Of a DNA stretch of 64,000 nucleotides, positions 48,996 to 59,900 are shown piece by piece (positions within the stretch are counted from its first letter, which is position 1; every line of letters starts with the position of its first letter). A program made the translations under genes and the position numbers. The stretch covers positions 1-64,000 of the forward strand of contig JAKZAP010000184.1 in assembly GCA_023053575.1 (NCBI GenBank), read 5' to 3'. The notes under the pieces were generated by a model. It ran no database searches and was not told the DNA's origin. It saw only the letters and a list, made by a program, of their open reading frames with translations. The DNA is from Branchinecta lynchi (lineage: Eukaryota; Arthropoda; Branchiopoda; Anostraca; Branchinectidae).

Positions 48996-51900
48996 GTGGG
49001 AAAACCAACCTTATGGGGAAACAAACCTTTCTGGAAAACAAACCTTGTGGGAAAACAAACCTTGTGGGAAAACAAACCTTGTGGGAAAACAAACCTTATG
49101 GGAAAACAAACCTTGTGGGGAAACAAACCTTGTGGGAAAACCAACCTTGCGGGAAAGCGAACCTGGGAAAACCAACCTTATGGGGAAACAAACCTTTCTG
49201 GAAAACAAACCTTGTGGGAAAACAAACCTTGTGGGAAAACAAACCTTGTGGGAAAACAAACCTTATGGGAAAACAAACCTTGTGGGGAAACAAACCTTGT
49301 GGGAAAACCAACCTTGCGGGAAAGCGAACCTTTTGGGAAAACCAACACAGTGGGAAAACAAACCTTGTGGGAAAACCAACCTTGCGGGAAAAAAAACCTT
49401 GGGGGAAAACAAAGCTTGTGGGAAAACAAACCTTGTGGGAAAACCAACCTAGTGGGAAAAAACAACCTAGTGGGAAAACAAACCTTGTGAGAAAACAAAC
49501 CTTGTGGGAAAACCAACCTTATGGGGAAAGCAACCCTGCGGGAAAACCAACCTTGTGGGAAAACCAACCTTGTGGGAAAGCGAACCTTTTGGGAAAACCA
49601 ACACAGTGGGAAACAAACCTTGTGGGAAAACCAACCTTGCGGGAAAACCAACCTTGGGGGAAAACAAACCTTGTGGGAAAACAAACCTTGTGGGGAAACA
49701 AACCTTGTGGGAAAACAAACCTTGTGTGAAAACAAACCTTGTGGGAAAACAAACCTTTCGGGAAAACCAACCTTGTGGGAAAACAAACCTTGTGGGAAAA
49801 CAAACCTTGTGGGAAAACAAACCTTACGGGGAAAGCAACCCTGCGGGAAAACCAACCTTGTGGGAAAACCAACCTTGTGGGAAAGCGAACCTTTTGGGAA
49901 AACCAACACAGTGGGAAAACAAACCTTGTGGGAAAACCAACCTTGCGGGAAAACCAACCTTGTGGGAAAACAAACCTTGTGGGAGAACAAACCTTGTGGG
50001 AAAACAAACCTTATGCTGAAAGCAACCCTGCGGGAAAACCAACCTTGTGGGAAAACCAACCTTGTGGGAAAGCGAACCTGCGGGAAAACCAACCTTGTTG
50101 GAAAACAAACCTTGTGGGAAAACAAACCTTGTGAGAAAACAAACCTTGTGGGAAAACCAACCTTATGGGGAAACAAACCCTGCGGGAAAACCAACCTTGT
50201 GGGAAAACCAACCTTGCGGGAAAGCGAACCTTTTGGGAAAACCAACACAGTGGGAAAACAAACCTTGTGAGAAAACAATCCTTGTGGGAAAACAAACCTT
50301 GTGGGGAAACAAACCTTGTGGGGAAACAAACCTTGTGGGAAAACTAACCTTGTGGGAAAACAAACCTTGCGGGAAAACTAACCTTGTGGGAAAACGAAAC
50401 CTGCGGGAAAACCAACCTTGTGGGAAAACCAACCTTGTGGGGAAACAAACCTTTCGGGAAAACCAACCTTGTGGGAAAACAAACCTTGTGGGAAAACAAA
50501 CCTTGTGGGAAAACAAACCTTACGGGGAAAGCAACCCTGCGGGAAAACCAACCTTGTGGGAAAACCAACCTTGTGGGAAAGCGAACCTTTTGGGAAAACC
50601 AACACAGTGGGAAAACAAACCTTGTGGGAAAACCAACCTTGCGGGAAAACCAACCTTGTGGGAAAAAAAACCTTGTGGGAGAACAAACCTTGTGGGAAAA
50701 CAAACCTTATGCTGAAAGCAACCCTGCGGGAAAACCAACCTTGTGGGAAAACCAACCTTGTGTAAAGCGAACCTTTTGGGAAAACCAACACAGTGGGAAA
50801 ACAAACCTTGTGGGAAAACCAACCTTGCGGGAAAACCAACCTTGTGGGAAAACAAACCTTGTGGGAAAACAAACCTTGTGGGAAAACAAACCTTGTGGGA
50901 AAACAAACCTTGTGAGAAAACAAACCTTGTGGGAAAACAAACCTTGTGGGGAAACAAACCTTGTGGGGAAACAAACCTTGTGGGAAAACTAACCTTGTGA
51001 GAAAACAAACCTTGTGGGGAAACAAACCTAGTGGGAAAACAAACCTTGTGAGAAAACTAAACTTGTGGGAAAACAAACCCTGCGGGAATACCAACCTTGT
51101 GGGAAAACCAACCTTGTGGGGAAACAAACCTTTCGGGAAAACAAACCTTGTGGGAATACAAACCTTGTGGGAAAACAAACCTTGTGGGAAAACAAACCTT
51201 GTGGGAAAACAAACCTTGTGAGAAAACAAACCTTGTGGGGAAACAAACCTAGTGGGAAAACAAACCTTGTGAGAAAACAAACCTTGTGGGAAAACCAACC
51301 TTATGGGAAAATAAACCTAGTGGGAAAACAAACCTTGTGGGGAAACAAACCTTGTGGGGAAACAAACCTTGTGGGAAAACCAACCTTGCGGGAAAACCAA
51401 CCTTATGGGAAAACAAACCTAGTGGGAAAACCAACCTTGCGGCAAAGCGAACCGTTTGGGAAAACCAACACAGTGGGAAAACAATCCTTGTGGGTAAACC
51501 AACCTTGCGGGAAAACCAACCTAGTGGGAAAAACAACCTAGTGGGAAAACAAACCTTGTGAGAAAACAAACCTTATGGGAAAACCAACCTTATGGGGAAA
51601 GCAACCCTGCGGGAAAACCAACCTTGTGGGAAAGCGAACCTTTTGGGAAAACCAACACAGTGGGAAAAAATACATTGTGGGAAAACCAACCTTGCGGGAA
51701 AACCAACCTTGGGGGAAAACAAACCTTGTGGGAAAACAAACCTTGTGGGGAAACAAACCTAGTGGGAAAACAAACCTTGTGAGAAAACAATCCTTGTGGG
51801 AAAACAAACCTTGGGGGGAAACAAACCTTGCGGGGAAACCAACCTTGTGGGAAAACAAACCCTGCGGGAAAACCAACTTTGTGGGAAAACCAACCTTGCG

Positions 51901-53408
51901 GGAAAGCCAACCTTGCGGGAAAGCGAAACTTTTGGGAAAACCAACACAGTGGGAAAACAAACCTTGTGTTAAAACCAACCTTGCGGGAAAACCAACCTTG
52001 GGGGAAAACAAAGCTTGTGGGAAAACAAACCTAGTGGGAAAACCAACCTAGTGGGAAAAACAACCTAGTGGGAAAACAAACCTTGTGAGAAAACAAACCT
52101 TGTGGGAAAACCAACCTTATGGGTAAAGCAACCCTGCGGGAAAACCAACCTTGTGGGAAAACCAACCTTGTGGGAAAGCGAACCTTTTGGGAAAACCAAC
52201 ACAGTGGGAAAACAAACCTTGTGGGAAAACCAACCTTGCGGGAAAACCAACCTTGGGGGAAAGCAAACCTTATGGGAAAACAAACCTTGTGGGGAAACAA
52301 ACCTAGTAGGAAATCAAACCTTGTGAGAAAACAATCCTTGTGGGAAAACAAACCTTGTGGGGAAACAAACCTTGCGGGAAAACTAACCTTGTGGGAAAAC
52401 GAACCCTGCGGGAAAACCAACCTTGTGGGAAAACCCACCTTGTGGGGAAACAAACCTTTCGGGAAAACTAACCTTGTGGGAAAACAAACCCTGCGGGAAA
52501 ACCAACCTTGTGGGAAAACAAACCTTGTGGGAAAACAAACCTTGTGGGAAAACAAACCTTGTGAGAAAACAAACCTTGTGGGAAAACCAACCTTATGGGG
52601 AAACAAACCCTGCGGGAAAACCAACCTTGTGGGAAAATCAACCTTGCGGGAAAGCGAACCTTTTGGGAAAACCAACACAGTGGGAAAACAAACCTTGTGA
52701 GAAAACAATCCTTGTGGGAAAACAAACCTTGTGGGGAAACAAACCTTGTGGGGAAACAAACCTTGTGGGAAAACTAACCTTGTGGGAAAACAAACCTTGC
52801 GGGAAAACTAACCTTGTGGGAAAACAAAACCTGCGGGAAAACCAACCTTGTGGGAAAACCAACCTTGTGGGGAAACAAACCTTTCGGGAAAACCAACCTT
52901 GTGGGAAAACAAACCTTGTGGGAAAACAAACCTTGTGGGAAAACAAACCTTATGGGGAAAGCAACCCTGCGGGAAAACCAACCTTGTGGGAAAACCAACC
53001 TTGTGGGAAAGCGAACCTTTTGGGAAAACCAACACAGTGGGAAAACAAACCTTGTGGGAAAACCAACCTTGCGGGAAAACCAACCTTGTGGGAAAACAAA
53101 CCTTGTGGGAGAACAAACCTTGTGGGAAAACAAACCTTATGCTGAAAGCAACCCTGCGGGAAAACCAACCTTGTGGGAAAACCAACCTTGTGGGAAAGCG
53201 AACCTTTTGGGAAAACCAACACAGTGGGAAAACAAACCTTGTGGGAAAACCAACCTTGCGGGAAAACCAACCTTGTGGGAAAACAAACCTTGTGGGAAAA
53301 CAAACCTTGTGGGAAAACAAACCTTGTGGGAAAACAAACCTTATGGGAAAACAACCCTTGTGGGGAAACAAACCTTGTGGGAAAACCAACCTTGCGGGAA
53401 AGCGAACC
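48991..53408 (-). repeat. 17-bp satellite array, segment 4 (inverted)
   Basis: The same satellite in reverse complement (TTGTGGGAAAACCAACC). No other DNA is present. The part 51340-53408 is one copy of the 9,077-bp-offset duplication. Confidence 0.96.
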
Positions 53409-54923
53409 TTTCCCGCCGTTTTCCCACTGTGTTGGTTTTCCCAAAAGGTTCGCTTTCCCGCAAGGTTGGTTTTCCCACAAGGTTTGTTTCCCCACAAGGT
53501 TTGTTTTCCCATAAGATTCGTTTTCCCACAAGGTTTGTTTTCCCACAAGGTTTGTTTTCCCACAAGGTTTGTTTTCCCACAAGGTTGGTTTTCCCGAAAG
53601 GTTTGTTTCCCCACAAGGTTTGTTTTCCCACTAGGTTTGTTTTCCCATAAGGTTGGTTTTCCCACTAGGTTGTTTTTCCCACTAGGTTGGTTTTCCCACA
53701 AGGTTTGTTTTCCCACAACCTTTGTTTTCCCCCAAGGTTGGTTTTCCCGCAAGGTTGGTTTTCCCACAAGGTTGGTTTTCCCGAAAGGTTTGTTTCCCCA
53801 CAAGGTTTGTTTTCCCACTAGGTTTGTTTTCTCACAAGGTTGGTTTTCCCACTAGGTTGTTTTTCCCGCATGGTTGGTTTTCCCACAAGGTTTGTTTTCC
53901 CACTGTGTTGGTTTTCCCAAAAGGTTCGCTTTCCCGCAAGGTTGGTTTTTACACAAGGTTTGTTTCCACACAAGGTTTGTTTTGACATAAGGTTTGTTTT
54001 CCCACAAGGTTTGTTTTCCCACAAGGTTTGTTTTCCCACTAGGTTTGTTTTCCCACAAGGTTGGTTTTCCAGAAAGGTTTGTTTTCCCACTAGGTTTGTT
54101 TTCCCATAAGGTTGGTTTTCCCACGAGGTTTGTTTTCTCACAAGGTTTGTTTTCCCACTAGGTTGTTTTTCCCACTAGGTTGGTTTTCCAGAAAGGTTTG
54201 TTTCCCCACAAGGTTTGTTTTCCCACTAGGTTTGTTTTCCCATAAGGTTGGTTTTCCCACGAGGTTTGTTTTCTCACAAGGTTTGTTTTCCCACTAGGTT
54301 GTTTTTCCCACTAGGTTGGTTTTCCCACAAGGTTTGTTTTCCCACAACCTTTGTTTTCCCCCAAGGTTGGTTTTCCCGCAAGGTTGGTTTTCCCACAAGG
54401 TTGGTTTTCCCGAAAGGTTTGTTTCCCCACAAGGTTTGTTTTCCCACTAGGTTTGTTTTCTCACAAGGTTGGTTTTCCCACTAGGTTGTTTTTCCCACTA
54501 GGTTGGTTTTCCCACAAGGTTTGCTTTCCCACAAGCTTTGTTTTCCCCCAAGGTTGGTTTTCCCGCAAGGTTGGTTTTCCCACAAGGTTTGTTTTCCCAC
54601 TGTGTTGGTTTTCCCAAAAGGTTCGCTTTCCCGCAAGGTTGGTTTTCCCACAAGGTTTGTTTCCCCACAAGGTTTGTTTTGACATAAGGTTTGTTTTCCC
54701 ACAAGGTTTGTTTTCCCACAAGGTTTGTTTTCCCACTAGGTTTGTTTTCCCACAAGGTTGGTTTTCCAGAAAGGTTTGTTTCCCCACAAGGTTTGTTTTC
54801 CCACTAGGTTTGTTTTCCCATAAGGTTGGTTTTCCCATGAGGTTTGTTTTCTCACAAGGTTTGTTGTCCCACTAGGTTGTTTTTCCCACTAGGTTGGTTT
54901 TCCAACAAGGTTTGTTTTCCCAC
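51340..54923. repeat. 9,077-bp-offset duplication, left copy (spans an orientation flip)
   Basis: Satellite from about 51340 to at least 54923 is repeated at 60417-64000, shifted by 9,077 bp. The copied block includes the minus-to-plus junction at 53409, which recurs with identical sequence at 62486. Small differences exist, for example CGCATGG near 53868 against CGCAAGG near 62945. The right limit is unknown because the second copy reaches the window end. Confidence 0.85.
53394..53416. other. Orientation switch 2 (minus to plus), 8-bp hairpin
   Basis: GCGGGAAA (53394-53401) and TTTCCCGC (53409-53416) form an inverted repeat around a 7-base loop GCGAACC, exactly where the sense changes. Just after it comes an odd CGTTTTCCC join. 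The same sequence is found at 62471-62493. Confidence 0.9.
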
Positions 54924-55885
54924 AAGCTTTGTTTTCCCCCAAGGTTGGTTTTCCCGCAAGGTTGGTTTTCCCACAAGGTTTGTTTTCCCACTGTGTTGGT
55001 TTTCCCAAAAGGTTCGCTTTCCCGCAAGGTTGGTTGTCCCACAAGGTTTGTTTCCCCACAAGGTTTGTTTTCTCACAAGGTTTGTTTTCCCACAAGGTTT
55101 GTTTTCCCACAAGGTTTGTTTTCCCACAAGGTTTGTTTTCCCGAAAGGTTTGTTTCCCCACAAGGTTGGTTTTCCCACAAGGTTGGTTTTCCCGCAGGGT
55201 TTGTTTTCTCACAAGATTTGTTTTCCCACTAGGTTGTTTTTCCCACTAGGTTGGTTTTCCCACAAGGTTTGTTTTCCCACAAGCTTTGTTTTCCCCCAAG
55301 GTTGGTTTTCCCGCAAGGTTTGTTTTCCCAAGAGGTTTGTTTTCCCACTGTGTTGGTTTTTCCAAAAGGTTCCCACAAGGTTTGTTTTCCCACAAGGTTG
55401 GTCTTCCCGAAAGGTTTGTTTCCCCACAAGGTTTGTTTTCCCACTAGGTTTGTTTTCCCATAAGGTTGGTTTTCCCACAAGGTTTGTTTTCTCACAAGGT
55501 TTGTTTTCCCACTAGGTTTGTTTCCCCACAAGGTTTGTTTTCTCACAAGGTTTGTTTTCCCACAAGGTTTGTTTTCCCACAAGGTCGGTTTTCCCACAAG
55601 GTTGGTTTTCCCGCAGGGTTTGTTTTCCCACATGGTTAGTTTTCCCGCAAGGTTTGTTTCCCCACAAGGTTTGTTTTCCCACAAGGATTGTTTTCTCACA
55701 AGGTTTGTTTTCCCACTAGGTTTGTTTCCCCACAAGGTTTGTTTTCCCACAAGGTTTGTTTTCCCCCAAGGTTGGTTTTCCCGCAAGGTTGGTTTTCCCA
55801 CAAGGTTTGTTTTCCCACTGTGTTGGTTTTCCCAAAAGGTTTGCTTTCCCACAAGGTTGGTTTTCCCACAAGATTGGTTTTCCCG
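53409..55885 (+). repeat. 17-bp satellite array, segment 5 (+ sense)
   Basis: Satellite in + sense between two flips. It has its own variants, such as CACAACCTTTG (53713 and 54346), TTTTGACATAAGG and CCACGAGG, shared with the copy at 62486-64000. A shortened 11-bp unit (GGTTCCCACAA) lies near 55369. Confidence 0.95.
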
Positions 55886-55897
55886 CGGGAAAACCAA
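55874..55897. other. Orientation switch 3 (plus to minus), 24-bp perfect palindrome
   Basis: The arm TTGGTTTTCCCG (55874-55885) meets its exact reverse complement (55886-55897) with no spacer. Beyond that the arms differ at one base and then diverge in unit order. A perfect palindrome without a loop can extrude as a cruciform and is a known cause of template switching. Confidence 0.93.
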
Positions 55898-56598
55898 CCT
55901 AGTGGGAAAAACAACCTAGTGGGAAAAGAAACCTTGTGAGAAAACAAACCTTGTGATAAAACCAACCTTATGGGGAAAGCAACCCTGCGGGAAAACCAAC
56001 CTTGTGGGAAAACCAACCTTGTGGGAAAGCGAACCTTTTGGGAAAACCAACACAGTGGGAAAAAAAACCTTGTGGGAAAACCAACCTTGCGGGAAAACCG
56101 ACCTTGGGGGAAAACAAACCTTGTGGGGAAACAAACCTAGTGGGAAAACAAACCTTGTGAGAAAACAATCCTTGTGGGAAAACAAACCTTGTGGGGAAAC
56201 AAACCTTGCGGGAAAACTAACCTTGTGGGAAAACAAACCCTGCGGGAAAACCAACCTTGTGGGAAAACCAACCTTGTGGGGAAACAAACCTTTCGGGAAA
56301 ACTAACCTTGTGGGAAAACTAACCCTGCGGGAAAACCAACCTTGTGGGAAAACAAACCTTCTGGGAAAACAAACCTTGTGGGAAAACAAACCTTGTGAGA
56401 AAAGAAACCTTGTGGGAAAACCAACCTTATGGGGAAACAAACCCTGCGGGAAAACCAACCTTGTGGGAAAACCAACCTTGCGGGAAAGCGAACCTTTTGG
56501 GAAAACCAACACAGTGGGAAAACAAACCTTGTGAGAAAACAATCCTTGTGGGAAAACCAACCTTGTGGGAAAACAAACCTTTTGGGAAAACAAACCTT
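55886..56598 (-). repeat. 17-bp satellite array, segment 6 (inverted)
   Basis: A short inverted block of about 42 units between two palindromic junctions. Unit order resembles parts of 52.0-52.8 kb. Confidence 0.94.
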
Positions 56599-56612
56599 GG
56601 TTTGTTTTCCCA
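56583..56612. other. Orientation switch 4 (minus to plus), 14-bp arms
   Basis: TGGGAAAACAAACC (56583-56596), a TT spacer, then its exact reverse complement (56599-56612). The flip lies at the spacer. Confidence 0.93.
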
Positions 56613-56934
56613 CTGTGTTGGTTTTTCCCAAAAGGTTCGCTTTTCCACAAGGTTGGTTTTCCCACAAGGTTGGTTTTCCCGCAGAGTTGCTTTCCCCATA
56701 AGGTTGGTTTTCCCACAAGGTTTGTTTCCTCACAAGGTTTGTTTTCCCACTAGGTTGTTTTTCCCACTAGGTTGGTTTTCCCACAAGGTTTGTTTTCCCA
56801 CAAGCTTTTTTTTCACCCAAGGTTGGTTTTCCCGCAAGGTTGGTTTTCCCACAAGGTTTGTTTTCCCACTGTTTTGGTTTTCCCAAAAGGTTCGATTTCC
56901 CGCAAGGTTGGTTTTCCCACAAGGTTTGTTTCCC
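56599..56934 (+). repeat. 17-bp satellite array, segment 7 (+ sense)
   Basis: The shortest + block, about 20 units. It has several private changes (GCAGAGTTGC, TTTCCTCAC, TTTTTTTTCACCC, TTCGATTTCCC), more than neighbouring segments, as if it were older or copied less. Confidence 0.93.
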
Positions 56935-56944
56935 AACAAACCTT
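56921..56944. other. Orientation switch 5 (plus to minus), 10-bp arms
   Basis: AAGGTTTGTT (56921-56930), spacer TCCC, then AACAAACCTT (56935-56944). Confidence 0.9.
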
Positions 56945-59900
56945 TCTGGGAAACCAACCTTGTTGCAAAACAAACCTTGTGGGAAAACAAACCTTGTGGG
57001 AAAACAAACCTTGTGGGAAAACAAACCTTGTGAGAAAACAAACCTTGTGGGGAAACAAACCTAGTGGGAAAACAAACCTTGTGAGAAAACAAACCTTGTG
57101 GGAAAACCAACCTTGCGGGAAAGCGAACCTTGCGGGAAAGCGAACCTCTTGGGAAAACCAACACAGTGGGAAAACAAACCTTGTGAGAAAACAATCCTTG
57201 TGGGAAAACAAACCTTGTGGGGAAACAAACCTTGTGGGGAAACAAACCTTGTGGGAAAACAAACCTTGTGAGAAAACAAACCTTGTGGGGAAACAAACCT
57301 AGTGGGAAAACAAACCTAGTGGGAAAAACAACCTAGTGCGAAAACAAACCTTGTGAGAAAACAAACCTTGTTGGAAAACCAACCTTATGGTGAAAGCAAC
57401 CCTGCGGGAAAACCAACCTTGTGGGAAAACCAACCTTGTGGGAAAGCGAACCTTTTGGGAAAACCAACACAGTGGGAAAACAAACCTTGTGGGAAAACCA
57501 ACCTTGCGGGAAAACCAACCTTGGGGGAAAACAAACCTTGTGGGAAAACAAACCTTGTGGGAAAACAAACCTTGTGGGAAAACAAACCTTGTGGGGAAAC
57601 AAACCTTGTGGGAAAACTAACCTTGTGGGAAAACAAACCTTGCGGGAAAACTAACCTTGTGGGAAAACAAAACCTGCGGGAAAACCAACCTTGTGGGAAA
57701 ACCAACCTTGTGGGGAAACAAACCTTTCGGGAAAACAAACCATGTGGGAAAACAAACCTTGTGGGAAAAAAAAACCTTATGGGAAAACAAACCTTGTGGG
57801 GAAACAAACCTTGTGGGAAAACCAACCTTGCGGGAAAGCGAACCTTTTGGGAAAACCAACACAGTGGGAAAACAAACATTGTGGGAAAACCAACACAGTG
57901 GGAAAACAAACATTGTGGGAAAACCAACCTTGCGGGAAAACCAACCTTGGGGGAAAACAAAGCTTGTGGAAAAACAAACCTTGTGGGAAAACCAACCTAG
58001 TGGGGAAACCAACACAGTGGGAAAACAAACCTTGTGGGAAAACCAACCTTGCGGGAAAACCAACCTTGGGGGAAAACAAAGCTTGTGGGAAAACAAACCT
58101 TGTGGGAAAACCAACCTAGTGGGAAAAACAACCTAGTGGGAAAACAAACCTTGTGAGAAAACAAACCTTGTGGGAAAACCAACCTTATGGGGAAAGCAAC
58201 CCTGCGGGAAAACCAACCTTGTGGGAAAACCAACCTTGTGGGAAAGCGAACCTTTTGGGAAAATCAACACAGTGGGAAAACAAACCTTGTGGGAAAACCA
58301 ACCTTGCGGGAAAACCAACCTTGGGGGAAAACAAACCTTGTGGGAAAACAAACCTTGTGGGGAAACAAACCTAGTGGGAAAACAATCCTTGTGGGAAAAC
58401 AAACCTTGTGGGGAAACAAACCTTGCGGGAAAACTAACCTTGTGGGAAAACAAACCCTGCGGGAATACCAACCTTGTGGGAAAACAAACCTTGTGGGGAA
58501 ACAAACCTTGTGGGAAAACCAACCTTGCGGGAAAACCAACCTTATGGGAAAACAAACCTAGTGGGAAAACCAACCTTGCAGGAAAGCGAACCTTTTGGGA
58601 AAACCAACACAGTGGGAAAACAATCCTTGTGGGTAAACCAACCTTGCGGGAAAACCAACCTAGTGGGAAAAACAACCTAGTGGGAAAACAAACCTTGTGA
58701 GAAAACAAACCTCGTGGGAAAACCAACCTTATGGGGAAAGCAACCCTGCGGGAAAACCAACCCTGTGGGAAAGCGAACCTTTTGGGAAAACCAACACAGT
58801 GGGAAAAAAAACCTTGTGGGAAAACCAACCTTGCGGGAAAACCAACCTTGGGGGAAAACAAACCTTGTGGGAAAACAAACCTTGTGGGGAAACAAACCTA
58901 GTGGGAAAACAAACCTTGTGAGAAAACAATCCTTGTGGGAAAACAAACCTTGGGGGGAAACAAACCTTGCGGGGAAACCAACCTTGTGGGAAAACAAACC
59001 CTGCGGGAAAACCAACTTTGTGGGAAAACCAACCTTGCGGGAAAGCCAACCTTGCGGGAAAGCGAAACTTTTGGGAAAACCAACACAGTGGGAAAACAAA
59101 CCTTGTGTTAAAACCAACCTTGCGGGAAAACCAACCTTGGGGGAAAACAAAGCTTGTGGGAAAACAAACCTAGTGGGAAAACCAACCTAGTGGGAAAAAC
59201 AACCTAGTGGGAAAACAAACCTTGTGAGAAAACAAACCTTGTGGGAAAACCAACCTTATGGGTAAAGCAACCCTGCGGGAAAACCAACCTTGTGGGAAAA
59301 CCAACCTTGTGGGAAAGCGAACCTTTTGGGAAAACCAACACAGTGGGAAAACAAACCTTGTGGGAAAACCAACCTTGCGGGAAAACCAACCTTGGGGGAA
59401 AGCAAACCTTATGGGAAAACAAACCTTGTGGGGAAACAAACCTAGTAGGAAATCAAACCTTGTGAGAAAACAATCCTTGTGGGAAAACAAACCTTGTGGG
59501 GAAACAAACCTTGCGGGAAAACTAACCTTGTGGGAAAACGAACCCTGCGGGAAAACCAACCTTGTGGGAAAACCCACCTTGTGGGGAAACAAACCTTTCG
59601 GGAAAACTAACCTTGTGGGAAAACAAACCCTGCGGGAAAACCAACCTTGTGGGAAAACAAACCTTGTGGGAAAACAAACCTTGTGGGAAAACAAACCTTG
59701 TGAGAAAACAAACCTTGTGGGAAAACAAACCTTGTGGGGAAACAAACCTTGTGGGAAAACCAACCTTGCGGGAAAGCGAACCTTTTGGGAAAACCAACAC
59801 AGTGGGAAAACAAACATTGTGGGAAAACCAACACAGTGGGAAAACAAACATTGTGGGAAAACCAACCTTGCGGGAAAACCAACCTTGGGGGAAAACAAAG

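Noticed and set aside
55600..56200. Switch 3 as the centre of a long perfect inverted duplication
   Set aside because: Beyond 12 bp on each side the order of unit variants differs, so the arms are not copies of each other.
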